DNA from: Symbiodinium sp. CCMP2592
Taxonomy: Eukaryota > Sar > Dinophyceae > Suessiales > Symbiodiniaceae
Reading direction: 5' to 3'
Assembly: GCA_905221615.1 (NCBI GenBank)
Contig: CAJNDT010000136.1
Coordinates: forward strand, 1,297,880 to 1,361,879
DNA length: 64,000 nt
The notes under the pieces are model-generated. The model searched no databases, was not told the DNA's origin, and worked only from the letters and a program-made list of their open reading frames with translations. The position numbers were made by a program, and so were the translations under genes. This document shows, in pieces, positions 32,537-46,764 of the stretch (positions within the stretch are counted from its first letter, which is position 1; every line of letters begins with the position of its first letter).

Positions 32537-35500
32537 GTCCTTGTGTTTTGGGGCGTTTCGGTTTTCAGGGTGGTGTGATTCAAGGGCTTTTGGCGAACTG
32601 GCTAGCAGGTCATTGTCCCTGCTGCCGTTGCCGTTTGGTTGCCGGGTTCCAGTCTTCCCGTGCTTATTGTATTCGTACCTGCGGGCGCCAATTATTCTGG
32701 AGATCATTGGGAGCTTGTATTCTATTGTGGTATACTGATTCTACGTTTTTGAACTCATGCCTTTCCTGAGAGCGCTGGTAGTTGCAGCGATTGCCGCCAT
32801 GGGTGTCTGTGGAGGTGGGTCTGTCTTTGCTGATGCGCCTTCAGACGCACAGCGGGGCTTTCCCTGCTCTGGGGGTCGCCAATGGGTCTATGGCAGTAGG
32901 AAGATATCGCAAGGTGGTATCTTGCTGACCGGGCAGCAATACTGGAACCATTGACTTGCGCTGATTTTTTTTCTCCGGCTTAGTGTAGAGTGACGGAAGC
33001 TTGTCTTGGCCCATTGAGATAAGCCCGCTGAGACGTTTGGACTTGGCGGCAAAGAATGCAAAGCATAGACTTTCACTTCGTAGTATGATTTAAACGCTCA
33101 CCTCGTTTATGTGGGTACGTTGTAATGAATTTAATGGAGCATCAAGCTTGCGACATTCGTTTCAAATCACTTTGTTGCTGTGTTTCCCATGAAAGTCGCA
33201 CCCGTCATTCGTTCCTTTGATGATGCAATGGTGGGCGTTGGAGTGCCGGACGCGGTTTGCGCCGCGGCCCTCCCCGTCTCGGTCGGATTTTGTTCGCAGG
33301 CAACCTACTGTCCTTGCCCCTTACTGGCACGGCCAATGTTAACGGGTTACCACCTCTCAGCGACATCCTCGCCGACTCGCCTTCCGAGCCCCCGCTCGCG
33401 AGCCGTGTGGTGTGACTGTGCACTGCGCGTGTCGTCTTGGCCGCGACTCTTGCCCTGGCTTTGGGCTTGCGCACCGGTCCGGACGTCAGCAAAACATTCC
33501 GTTGGAAAAAATGAGGAAAGGAACCGACTGCAGACCAAATGACTTAGACGTAGTCGATAAAATCTTGGAAGGTAAATCAGCTGGTGTTTTTAGTTCGGAC
33601 ATACTGTACGTCCTAACCACGCGGAAGCGTCCACATGAGGGCTCGCGACACCGTGGTGCAGGCAGTACAGGAAGGATGCGGCATAGCTTCCAATGATGGC
33701 AAGACTCGGGTGCACAGCCATGCCGGAGGTGAGTCGCCACCAGGAATCGCGGACCTGGGCGCTGACGTGTGGCGGGGCAACAAAGTCAAAGTCCTCCGGG
33801 TGCGGCCTGGTGGTTTTAGGCCGCCCACATTTCATAGCGGCAGTGACTGCAAGCCGGATGCGCGCTCAGCGGTAGCTTTTGAAGCCAACTACCTTAAAAG
33901 TTACTTCGCCTCCCGGACCCGCAACGTGCGTGGTTCATCTCGCTATTCGCGCATCGCCGCGTGCCAACCACGCACTGCACACAGTGCCGACGCTGGACAT
34001 AGCCGGCTACGCACAGGCCCACGACGACGCCGTGGGGGAGGCCCTGCAAGTCTGCCTCGGCGAGGTCTCGTTTATCCGGCGCCCGCTGCGTATTGAATGA
34101 GCGGCGTGGGCTGATGCACTCCCTGTCCTTGGCGAGCGGCTTCCGGCTCGGGCCGAGGCATGCGTCCGCCAGAAGCGGAGGAAACGCATGCGACGTGCCT
34201 CCGCGTCGCGGCGGTTGCGTGCGACTTCATTCCATCCCAATGTAATCTGAGAAAAGCGAAATGAATCCAGAAGCCCAAAATAAGCAACGTGATGCGAAGG
34301 TAAACCAATGTGAGCGAGATTGAGCGAATCTCGTGCCTACTAACCCATTACCCAAGTGTCCAATTTGGTTTTGCCGCTGGGTTCTTCCATGCAAGACCTG
34401 TGCGGGCGGCGAGGTGTCCAGCGCGAATGCCAGCGCTGAGCGGAATTGCATCAAGAGGGAATGCTGGGAGCCCAGCTGGTGCAGAAGTTTTACGAGAGCC
34501 TCATGTTGTTTCAAGCTCACACTGTTCATGTTGGTTGGCATAATGGGTGAACCTGTCTGCTTGCTGCTGGTAGGCGCACCGGGTGGATCTGTTTGCAGAG
34601 AGATCCGAGGTGTTGTGTTGTTCGGGGTTCGGGGTGGTACATCCACGGCATGAGAACATGTGCTGTTCGCGACCACGTAGCTGCATGAGGCACGGCTAGC
34701 CAACCATCCCTCGGCGCTGAGCCCTTGCGCAGCAAAGCCGTGGATGCTCTGCTTCAACAGCAGCAAGACACTGCAAACAGGACCGGTGTGGCAGCGTGTA
34801 GCATTGCTGATGATGCACAACTTTGCTTTCTCATGCCGTGGAATGCGCAAGTTACCGGTGGTGTTACCCACAGAAGCCAGAACAGTACATCACGCAAACA
34901 CAAGTTGTTCAAAGTGCATTTTGGAGTTATTGTAGTTTGCTCACATGACTTAGCAGTGAGTTGTTGGTCAGTGCAGCACACAAAGAGCCGCGAAGCCTGT
35001 TGTCGTTGCTAACCTCGGTTCCCATACCAATCAGTGGTTGTAAGGTCAGCGTGTGGGGCCGTGCGCTTCGTGCAGGATCAGTTCCATCAACATGTGCTTG
35101 CAGCACAAAGCACTCTACTATGTTGCCAAGAGCGTCATCGATGAGGATTTGCAGGCCTGTGCGGTGGAATCGTGTCATTAGCGACAACGATGGGTCAGCT
35201 GATTAGGAGATTCCCTGCCAGTGTTCCCAGCCAAGAAGAAGCCGAATGCCCCCTGCATAACCGCGGCTAAATGTGTTGAGTCTGTTCCTTGTGCCGCTCA
35301 CCACACCTGCATGCTGCAGTGGTTATGCTTGCACGAACGCTTTCATGCATATGTTTCGATTTGGTTTATTTCCAAATGTTGCGAAAAGGCAGACATTGAC
35401 CGCCTCACCGAAGAAGGCGACGCAGAGAGCGCGGCTTGGATTCTTCAACCGGTGATTGTTTTGCCACTTTGGTTTAAACTTTGCAATTTGGGGCACAAGA

Positions 35501-38500
35501 AAGCTCCCGTGTCGACCCACACGTCAGGATATCGCACGCCGCATCAACACCTTTCCGGAATTGTTTGCCAAGCTCAACGCTTTGGGCGGGAGATGGGCAG
35601 CACGTGACGTCGTTATCGAGCACACGCTCCAGGACATCGTTGTTCAATACGTGTTGCTTGCACTTCAATGAAGCTTGCAGGTTTTGCAGCGCATCGAGGT
35701 TCGAGTGGGATGGGTGGCCCTGTATGGTCGAGAGCCTAAATCTTTCCGGCCTGCACACGCCATGTGCGTAATGTATGCATGTAGGCAGGGTAAATCCCAG
35801 CTTTTTGCCAGGATGCCAACGGAACCCAGCCCAGCTTGCGGCTGGACCTCATCAATGAGGCGGAGACGCGATTCAAGCAGACGGTCCTCGGACGAGGCTT
35901 GAAAGCTTCTAGTCGTGATCCCAAACCAAGCGAGAGGGAGGTTCGCTTGATTTCATGAGGTACAAGACGGGTAGAGCTTTGGATTGCCATTGCGACTGTC
36001 GCACCGAATGCCAGTTTTCGCTTTGTGCCAATTTGCTCCGGTGATGACCAGGCAACGAGACTTTTGCCGAGGGAATCAACCAGCCCATTGTGGATGTTTC
36101 AAAGGCCCGTGTATTTTTGCATTTGTGTGAAATTATTTGGTGGTCTTCGTGGCAGCCTCAAGATTGGGACTTCCATTGAAGCCTTGATGACCTAGAGCTG
36201 TTTCTTGCAAAGTGTGTGGTTCATTTTGTTCCGTGAGACGGAAGTGTCATGGATATTACTGAAGTTGTTTTGGTTGGATTGTTCGGCCACGACGTAAATT
36301 CTGGACTCCTTTGCGAGCACCTTCGGGATCAGTGCGGGAAGTTTCGCATTTCCTTGCACATCAGGGACTCGAGTTCAGGTTTGTTCTTCTTGGTTCAATA
36401 CAATCAGTGCAAACCTCTGCTCAGATCGAAATTCCATCGTGCTGGCATCACTTCGCAGCGACTGTTGGAAGGAAGTCTCACTATGCGAACATGCCCGACT
36501 CGATGTAAAAGATGTGCGCAAAAATTCAAGCGCTTTTACTGGAAGCTTGTTTGGACACGGCTGTCATAATGAACAACCCCTTTGTCCAGGACCTGCTGAT
36601 CATCGACGCGACCTTCGGGATGGACTGGGGTTATACGACCTACAGAGCACTAGGCCAAACTCGGTTGGGCGGTCAAGCGCTGGGAACGGGTTCGTTGTTT
36701 CCGCAAGCACTCTGCCAACCACCGGCAAGGATAGGACATTAAAGAGCCATGTTGAAGCACAAGATCCCACCCCGAATCCCGATACAAAGTTCAATCGCAA
36801 GCCTGGTTCGCATGACTCTCACGAATACTGTGCGAACTGGTATGAGTCTGGTATGCACAAGCAGTGTTTGGGTTCATGGGGTCGCTGGTCCTGCAGGCTG
36901 TACTTGCCTGTGTGACTGTCTCGTTGCTGTCAGGCCCACACTATACCATCTTCTACTCACTCGACTTTGTCCAGCAGTATGTCAACGTATCATTGTGCTG
37001 CAAAACGCTTGGCTGCTTGACTGACCGTGGCCTCTGTACGCAACCTCAGACTTTGCACCACGCCAACATCAAAATGAACTGGCTACTGTCACACGCGGGC
37101 AATTTAAATGAAAAAACATATCTGACAGCAACGAATGTCATGCCCATAGAATGCCGAGCCTCGTGATATTTTACTACCATAGCGAGCTGAGGCTGGATGG
37201 GCATGGGCTGGCTCGATCCAGCACGCGAAGGTGGCCCACTCATGCAGGACACGGACATGGTCGTGGCTGGGCAAGAGGAGTGGATTCTGTGCGTTTTCGT
37301 GTCGGTCACGACGGGGCTATGAATGGGTTTGTTCGATTCTTTCGTAAGCATTGACACGAAGAGGCAAATATCAGACTTGCAAGTTTCAGCGTAGCTTTAG
37401 GCAAGTTGCTTTGATCAATGTGTAACATGGCCGTCGGAGACCGAACTCGGTATTGAGTTTTGTCGAACTGCTCCACCGTTCCCCAGGTTGCTTATGTCAA
37501 GGATGGCCAAGCAGGGATTGAGGATCGCTTCGCCCGCTGGATTGAAGAACCGCTCAAGGACGGTCTAGTCGAGCCTAAGCCTTGCTGTACAGTAATTTGG
37601 GATAAGCCCCATCCCCACTTGCTTTCCAAGTGTCAATTTTTTCAGGTCGTTCCACGAGCCAATAACCGATACCCTGAAGTCGCATCCTTGAGCGCTAGTT
37701 GTGCTAGAAGACCCTAGTGAGCCCTGGTCTCTGAGCATAGTTCCAGAAGCTTCAGGAACAGTTTGCACCAATGAGCAAACACAAATAATATAAATACAGG
37801 TTTTGGCATACATACATACATACCTGTCTGTATCTATGTATTCATGCATCTATGCATGTATGTGTATACATATGTATACGCACATACATATAGACATAGA
37901 TATCTATATATATATATATATATACTTATCTATATGTATATACAAATACAGAGATAATACATGAATAAATGTCAGCTATCAAAGATGATGGGTAAGCCGG
38001 AGTTGGGCATGCATCGCACTTCTGAATGCAGGGCTTAGTTTCGAGCAGTTTAACTCTGTTGCTGCATGAGATATTTAGGATACACAGGTTCCTCGAAATG
38101 GGAGCTTAAGGTGCGGCGTCCCTTTCAGGGGTGTTTTCAAGCAGGTATTCAATGGAAGCCGTGCACCCTGTTTCCTGCGACTGATGTAGCCTTCAAACCT
38201 CTAAACCCAAACCCTAGACTATAGACCTGTAAAATTTTTCCATCGGTGCAAGGATCGTTGGCGAAATCTTTTCGGCCTTGAAGCCTCGAGCCTTAAACCC
38301 TCAAACTGAGGGCGTCATTTCCGAACCCGGAGCCGTAGACACATATGTTGCGAAGGACGAGCTGCTGCAAGGACAGCGATCCGACGACTTGGGGAAACTT
38401 TGCGAGAACTGCGAAGGTCCGCGCTCTTTTGTGCCTACGATAGGGGGTCTTCTCACAGCATTTGATGCGAGAGCGCTTGCGGAGAGTACAGAATTCAGAC

Positions 38501-39049
38501 CTCGAACGCTTCCAACAAACAGCTCTTCGATCCTTTGTGCTGGACGGATGCAGCAAGTGAGCCGGCCAAGGAATCCGTTGAACGGTGCCAACGATCTTGA
38601 GCTCGTTCCAGGAGCACAAGACGTCGCACTTCGCGTTTGGGAACGATGTAGCAATGTAGCATGAACCTCTGAGTATAGACCCGCATCACTCCGGCCATAA
38701 GAGAGTAGGCTCTCGACTACAATCCTCAGTGAAAGAGCGAAAGTAACAGTCATGAGTCGACATTACGACCCCAGCACCCTGACACCTGGGTTGGCTTCTT
38801 TTTCTTGTCAAAGGCTGTCTTTCAGTTCAATTCCTCAGGGCTTTTATGAATCTTGCAGAATGGCTAATTTTTAGGCTGCGCGCTTGAGCATACAGCAAAT
38901 CAAAGAATCACTAGACCCTTCGAGCCCGAGCCGCTAAAACTCTCACGGGATAAGCGGAGTATGGCTGTACTGACCATGATAAAAGATAGCGCCTTCGTGT
39001 TTTGTGACGTTCCTTTGAGATTCGCAGTTTGGCATCTTTTGCTCGTCAG
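32537..39049. other. No gene confidently supported
   Basis: GC-rich piece at about 33.2-34.2 kb, mixed frames at 35.2-35.8 kb and 36.2-37.2 kb (one with a hydrophobic run GSLVLQAVLACVTVSLLSG at 36870-36926), a microsatellite at 37.8 kb and an open frame at 38278-38664. The last part may hold 5' exons of the receptor gene. Confidence 0.35.
37808..37950. repeat. CATA/TA microsatellite
   Basis: CATACATACATAC repeats grading into TATC and TA runs. Confidence 0.85.
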
Positions 39050-39114
39050 GAGTGTTGGGCACATCTGGAAAAGAGTGGTGCCCTGATGATGCGTGCAATC
39101 CGGGATTCAGCCTG
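39050..39114 (+). CDS. Receptor ectodomain exon (tentative first)
   Basis: After [27 protein letters not shown], a short Cys-Pro-Gly motif like those in the later ectodomain exons. A GT donor at 39115 leaves phase 0. This could belong to the receptor or to an upstream gene. Confidence 0.35.
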
Positions 39115-42100
39115 GTGCCTGGGATGCACATATGACCAACTACCTATTAGTAGAGCTGCAAAACCCTACAAGAAGGCCCAAGTCCTCGGACCCGACACCC
39201 CGGAACCGCGAACCCGAGACTGGCGACAAGGGCTCAGGGCCCCCCTGCCCCAAGCAACATGTCCGAGGTTCAGGGTCGCTAGGTGTACGAGTATAAGGAC
39301 ATACCGGTAAGAGGCTCCAGAATGATCCAGAATGGTGGAACATCACACACAGTCTGATAAAGTCGTCCCTGGGCACGGGTTTTCGAGACCCTGGCAGCCT
39401 AGGTCGATGCTGCAAACGGGTTTAGTCTACTTCCGCAGCTGCCCTACGCTTCAGGGTTCGACTCGACTCGGGGGGGATGGTAAAGGTCTGCGCTCTTTGA
39501 GCCAATCGACTTGGCAAGCGCGTTGCAGACCAGGTTATGCATTCGGATCCCCTTGCTCTTATGGCCGACTTAGTAAGTCCCCTGATCCTTCAAGCACTTG
39601 GGTCCTCTGGTTGATCCTGGCCAACATCAGTGACACGAAGTTGAGGTGCAATTCCGACGGAAGTTTATGACGGAAGACGTCTCTGATATCGTTCTACCAG
39701 CGCCTTGGCCTGATTTCTGATGCTTTCAGCTTTTGAGCTTTTGACCCAGAGCCTCTTACGTCTGAGTTGCTGTTGGGATCCAGGCGCCTTGCTTTTGGGA
39801 CGGTGCTTTTGGATCCTGGACTGTGCTACCCTCTGGCTAGTGGCTATGTTTTGTACATGAAGAGGAGCTATCAGGTAAACGTCATCAGTGTGTATCTAGA
39901 GAAGATAGATGTAGGCAGTGTGCATAGGACAGCTCTGCAGAACTTGGTTAGCCGTCCTTGGCCCGACAGAAGATGAGTAGTTGTTTGCTGTCGGTTTGGG
40001 TAGAGCCTTGCGGAAGCTTTAGCTGAGCGCTGCAAGAACGCATGGGCTCACCAGGTCAAGGCCTCCAAGATCGGGATCATCTTCTCTTTCGCCAAGACCG
40101 ATCCTTTCGAGAGCTACTTGGAGCAGCATCTGCCGACCTCCACCGGATATATTGACATTGCCTGGAATTTGGTCTGCGACCCGGGCCTCTACTTCGACAT
40201 CACGGTCACGGAGCCTCGGCAGCCAACGCCCGCAGTCATTTTGGATGGGGGGTTTAGAGCTTTGAAGCGGTGGGTTCTACGACAGCAAGCTTGGAAGACG
40301 TGGGCAAGCCATGCTTGGGTCAAGGGCTTCTACACCGTTGCAGGTACCTTCCACAGCTAGCAACTAGAGCTTTCCGGACTTGCATACGGCAGCAGCAGAA
40401 ATGGAAGCAGAAAGCTGCTTACAAGCTATTGCAAGCCATGGAAGCAGAAACCAGTTGGTTTCATGTTGCACAGGCCACGCTTGAAACTCAACCCAATGTG
40501 GGACAAGTCTTAGCACATACACAAAAACGTGTACATATATATATATATATATACACACATACATATATATATATATATATATGTGTATAGATATATTTTT
40601 TCATACTATGTATGTTTGCATGCACCTCTATACATGCACGCGCAGTTTGCTGCTCGGGTATGTTGACAGTGAGACTTGCCCCCCTGACTTGAGGAGTGCA
40701 AGCCTTGTGAGAAGGGCTTCTTCCGACCTGCGACTCAGCCAATGGGAGAAAGTTTTCGCTTTTTTGTGTCGAACTCGAGCTTCCAACCCTTGATATGTAC
40801 AATTAGAACTTTTCTGACCTGGCTATTGACCACGAAAGGCCAACACCTCGGTGTTTACCTGCCTCAGGGCACCGCCGGGGACCTTCCAGAGCCTTGGCAA
40901 CACAAGCGCAATTTGGGAGTTCAAGGTGAAGGGTAGTGGGGTCTAGGGCTCAGGGTGCAAGGCAGGGTTCAGGGCTGACTCGAGTTTTCATATCCCAAAA
41001 GGCAAGACGCCTGTCCTCCTAAAGTCGGCCAGGGTCGGCTCCAGTTAGCTCCAACTTATGGTTGTTCGGGAGTCTATCATTTTTGCAGCAGGGCGACGTG
41101 AAACACGGTTGCTGCCAGTCCTGGGGTGCCAACAGAATCCTGGCAAGGGGACATGTTCAAACAGGATCATATATCCATTCATGCAGCAGTACAACTAACG
41201 TCCAGCACGAAATCCTGACCTGCCGTAAGGAGCATCCGCTTTTGATTCTGTAGCAAGACGGGAAGCCTATATCCAACTTAGCTTTTTCCTGTTGTGTCAT
41301 GTTCTGCGTGGAGCAGCCACCGCAACGCCAGCCAAGTGAAACTCACCAAGAGATGCGAAGCTGTACACCCTGCAAGCGTTTCACCCTAATTGTAAACTCG
41401 AAAGGATTTCCGTGCAGTACGACCCAGTCAGCCGACCGGGTGGGATCCAACTCATGCTCCGCAAGCATGCAGCTCTAAGACCCCAAATTCCCCAAGCTCG
41501 GGATTATGGGAGAATTCATAAATTCAACAACGAGCCGAGGAATGAGACGGGGCAGGCAAGCGCCAAGCCGTGTAAGCGGGGCTTCACGACTTTCACTGCG
41601 GGAGCCACGCAGGAGTTCGCTTCTTGCCATGATCTGAAAACTGAGGCAGGGAGATGAAGAACCAAGTGATGTAAGAGGTTTCAGTAAGACACTTTAGCTT
41701 GTTTAGACCCAAGACAACGAACAAGCTTCACATTGTCGTGACTTGCTGCAATGCGGAGGTCAGCAGAAGTGGCCACATGATTGCTGTTATAGGCGTGGTT
41801 ATCATTCGGATATGTGTCAACAGTACCGTTTCGAGCTACTCAGTGCATACCGGAGATCCTGCGACCTTGTGCCACAACCTCTAACTCTAAACGGAAGTCG
41901 CTTTCATTTCAATCAGCGGAACGGGTTGCAACCACAACTCGTAAGCCCTTCTCCCGAAGCAAAAAGGCCGAAGCCCCCAAGCCCCGAAGGACGGCAGAAT
42001 CCAGTAACAGTAAACCCCAAGCCCAAGCCTGAATTGGAGCCTGCGAAGCTTTTCACCCTTTTGCCAAATCGAGGCTTGCGTTTGCCCGGGTCCTTCTCTC

Positions 42101-45100
42101 ACAGTACCCAGTGGGAGGCGCGAGAAGCCGATACGGCCAAGGGCGGGTTTGTGTCAAGGGTGGACAGGATCCGGTTTGGTATGTGGGCGGTTTCCGTCGT
42201 TCAGGGTTTGGGCAGCTATGAGGGCTTCGGCTTGCCACGTTTCGAGTTGGGATTTCTGATTTATAGTTCTGGTCTGTGGCGTTTCAAGGTGCTTCGATGG
42301 GAGCTCCTTGTTTTCCTAGTCAGATTGGTGAGAGGCTTGCATGTTCCCGGCCTCATCAGACTTTTACGACCTTTCCCTATTCCGCCAGCGCTTCTGGACA
42401 GGCGTCCCTCAAACGCCCAAAATCAGAAGCCAGAATCAAAGCTTCAGGTACCACGTTGATATCTGCGGAGGTGCCTGGGCTGTCATAATATCTGCATGTT
42501 TGCATGCGACCCGGCCTTCCGAAACAAATAGAAACAAATGAGACGTAGAACACTTACAAGCTGAAAGACGGTCGGGAGGGAGGCTGAAAACTCGGCAAGC
42601 CTGAACTCCTAGTGTTGCCCTGCCAACCCAGAAAGCTGAAAGTCAAACAAACGTACATGTCTAGAACCGACATCCTAGACTCAAACCCGAGATTCTCCAG
42701 AAACGCATCTACCCCGCACCTTCAACATGATTCCGCGAGTTCATAAATTCCATGGTCAGTGTCGCTGTTTGTGAGCCCACCCTGTACGGAAAAGAGAGCT
42801 TGACCGGCCCTTGTTGCGGCTTGTCCTCACAGGTCTTTCCGAAGCCTACCGGGTTCCTGGCTCAGGTACTCCCAGAACAGATGCCCGGGGCGCTCTGAGG
42901 GCTTGTGCTCAGCTCGGGGATTGCGTCGAATGCCCAGAAGCCACCCGGGCTCAACCCGGGTTTGCAGGGGGCGTACGGTTGTTTGAGATTCTGGGTTTCG
43001 GGGAGAGCTTGGAGCCATACCGTGAAACGATGGGGCATTGCAGTTCGACCGGGGCGCCACTTGGCTAGCAGCTGTGCAGATGCTGAGTCGTCGAAAGCAT
43101 GAGGAAATTAAGTTTGCACGAAAGGGAGCATGTGCAGCCTGGCAGATGCTTTTAAAGCGCATTAACCTTGGTGGCCTGAGGGCATGATCTGCGAGGGCGC
43201 CAGAGACGTCGCGAATGCAGGGCTCCAAGACATGAGTCAAAGAGCCAGCGGTGGACATTTAACGTTTGCCAGTAGCTATTTGCCAGTCTGATTCCCACAC
43301 TCAATACATTCGGAACCACGGCAAGTACAGCACGTACCTATGTGTTACTATGATAATGTACGCCAATACATCACGCAGAGAAGTACAAAGATAGATAGAC
43401 AGTGTCTACATATGTGTGACCCATCTGTGTCTATGCGTGTTTGTGTGACGGCCCCGGGTCTGGCGCGCTGCAGGCATCGGAGCCAGCTGTGAGAGAACGC
43501 GTCGCAGCATTCTGCTCTTCGTACGCCTTCGCTGACACGGAGGACCCACCAGTCGAGACAAGAGCCTCCCTGTGTACAATAGACACTGAGGGCAGAATCA
43601 GAAAGCTCAGCTGACAGCTTCTGAAAGCCGTTGCGACCAGCAGGGAAGCTTGCCTTTTCAGCTGATGTCTTGGCTTTCAGAAATCAACCCGTGCAAAGAA
43701 CAAATTTTGGTGCACGAGACAAAGAAGCCCTTGGTTTGGAGAACTTAGGTCCACGTCCATGCTTGTGCTGTCAGGCCTGCACCTCCAGAGTGTACTGCGA
43801 GGCCAATCTCGAGGACGCGGAAAGAGACGTCGGTTGGTTGTATTTTTTCTCCCGACGGCTGAAGCTTCACGAAGCCAGAAGGCCTCAAGCCATAAAGCCT
43901 GAAGATTGCGAAATGCAGTTCGATCATGTGCACCACGGGACTTCAAGGTTAAGATCATCATCATGCATCTGGGATGCTGGTGAGTTTTGGGCTTGGGCTT
44001 TGGTCGCTCATTGAGTGAAGGCTTTCAGTTCACGCTTTAGAAAAGCACATTTGTCAGCGTCGAGCCTGGGCCAGGAAATCGTAGGCTTTTCTGCGCGGGC
44101 TTTCAGGACGCAGCTTGCGACCACGCACCGCCGAAGCTGCTTCCAGGCCCAGGATTTCAGACCTTCCTACGTTCAGGTCTGCGAATCCTTGCTGACGTTT
44201 GGTGCATGGGGATTACTGTAGCGGCTGCATGAACCCCGCAACGCCCAGAAGCTCCAGAATCCCGTTCGCAGAGTGAGCAGGCATGCCATGTGAACACGAC
44301 CCCTTGTCAGGGAAAATCCCTTGATGAAGGTGTGGGGTGGTTGATGGTGACCAGGTAACTGGGGTACAGCCAAAGCCCGGGTCAAGCACCTTCTCTTCTC
44401 CACAGGCTACTGGTCCAGCCCAGACGACCCATTGTCAGTGTTTCTCGAACTGCAGAGAAGCCTTTCTCTTGAGTACCAGACCCGCGGTGTCTTCCCGCAC
44501 TGCGAGTGCGAGTGCTGTTCTTAGCCAGGAGGGTTCGAACGTGTTTTCGTTCAACGGCAGGAGGATGCGAAAGCTGCTTGCAGAACACTTACTCTTTCCA
44601 CACCTAGCATGCTGCTGCACCTGCTCCTCAGTGAACAATGGCAGGCCTCGTAGCCGGCAGCCCTCATGCCGAGACAAACTGGATGCAAAACCATCGGAAC
44701 CAAGGTACACCTGTGCGAGCGAGTTCCATTGTCGTGGTGGCCCGCCGGGTGAGGTCTGCGCAAGTGGGCGTCGGGTGCACCAGCAGAAGTTAAGTGGCAC
44801 AGTTCAAGCTTTCTGGAGATATCAGGTTTCAGCTTAGAGATGCATCCTTTATGCAACCGGCAAAGGGCTGATGCATGAATCAATCTTCTTTGCGCAGCAT
44901 GGAAGTTTAATCTGAAGGTCGTTGAAGCCCCCACCGTGGAAGTCCGATCCCAGCTTTCACGTGTTTTCAGAGAAGTCTAGTCCGGTCTCGAGACAAGTGC
45001 GGAGAACGGACAGGTTTTTTGTCGAACGAAGTGTTGTTCCAGGAGGTCTGAACTTGAATTTCTGGGTGGGGTGCCTCGACAGAGCGGGCCCTTCCCTGGA

Positions 45101-46721
45101 CTGAGGATGTCGCCTGCGGCCTTTGCAAGGTCAACTACCACGGCGGCGACCAAGGAACCTGCCGGATCCTTACCTCCGCTCTGACAAATCCTGTGGACGT
45201 GAGTTTGTCAGGCAATTTTTCCGAAGTCTCCAGACCCCCAACGTACAAGGCTGAAGAGCATGAACGTAGCCACTCTCAGGCATCCCATGCGAATCTACGG
45301 ACATGGTGCCCGGGATTCTCGCCTTGACTGCATGCGTCCTCGTGGCCATCGCTGTGTCCATCAGAATGCACCCGGGCTGCCTACATGTCTTGGGGTGCTG
45401 CAATTGCTCGAAACCCCTGCCAGCTTGATGGGGAAACCACACGGATGTGTCGTGCGACACTGCCTGCTTGGTGCTTCTTTCCTAAATTCGGTAGAGCTAC
45501 CCATCATCTAATCGACCGAAGCTCTGAGAATTCAGTAGGGATAAGTGGCAAGCGGGAAACAGTTAAAACTGGTGAGCATCCTCATCACCATTGCTGAACA
45601 GATGCTGGTCGTCAAGAGACTGTCGAGATATGGTTTGGCTCGCGGCACATACCTCAGCGTCCTCCATTGGTTCATGCACAGGGGCCTCGTGCCGCGTTTT
45701 CGCATTGACAAATCAGACCTTACAGCGAATGAATGCATGCCTTTGGCCTTTGTCTCCGGCATTATGCCCCGAGGAGGTGAAGGTGAGTGGCTGTACGTGG
45801 TGAGGCCTTGGCACTTTACCGGACGAATCAATGCCCGCAACTGTTAAACCGTGAGTATCGATTGCAACTAGAAGATAGGGCTCGGAGACTTCAATCCCTT
45901 CATCGACAAGTGAGAAGTGAGGCGATCACACCTTACGAAGAATTCCAAAGCGGTGCTGTCCTTGGGGATCATCCTCTCTCAAGCGGGAGTGCCTTCGCAC
46001 GAAGAGTCTTTGCAGGGCGATTCTGTCGTTGTGAGCTGGTTTGTTTCTTGGAGAAGTAAGTAGCGCTGAAGTTGGTGTCATGTCTCTCTGAGGGAGTGCC
46101 CCTAGTGGTTCTCATGAGCTCCCGCAAACCCTGGTTTACATGTTCTGAGGGCAGCCTTCTTTGTAGTGTAAGCCGACTTTGGCTGGATCATTTCGCAGAA
46201 AGGTCCATTGCACTTAAAAAAACCTGACTGCGTCTTGTTGGTTGTGGGGTCTTTGAGGCTCTCTGGCTTCAGTCAACGACAGCCCGACTACTCCTGCCTT
46301 CTACCGATGAGTTCGTCGGTTTACGGTTGACATGACTTGCGCAGTCTATGCTGAGGATTGGCAACAGATCAACAGTAGCGCAAGCCCACCCAGAATGAAG
46401 CACCCAGGGCTCACGCCAGTCGCAAGCACGTGATTCATGCTGTGTCCTGCTCTATGGCCCAGGTCTTGGTACAGACACTTGGAATCCTGTCTGCAGTTGC
46501 TACGAATTTGCATCTGCCGGGCACCTGATTTCGAGGGTTCGTCGTCTAGTGTTGCATGTGATGCTGAACGAAGTACCGGCACTGAGAACTCATTGACAGG
46601 AAGTCGATGCCGTCTATGGCTGGGTCGTCCGTGGTTATCTGTAGGAAGCATTTGCTGCACACAGTCATATAGGCACTTTCTATTGATGGAAGCTAAATTC
46701 AACAAGACCCCCTTCATTGCC

Positions 46722-46764
<43 letters not shown>

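Noticed and set aside
32374-32738. Open frames of Leu/Ser and Arg/Glu repeats
   Set aside because: They are translations of the CT microsatellite in several frames.
39455-39475. GGTTCGACTC, another possible tRNA B box
   Set aside because: No acceptor stem or anticodon arm can be drawn upstream; it lies in ordinary mixed sequence.
40235-40257. A 23-nt intron joining 40234 to 40258 in phase
   Set aside because: The phase and borders fit, but 23 nt is shorter than any intron I would accept without RNA evidence.
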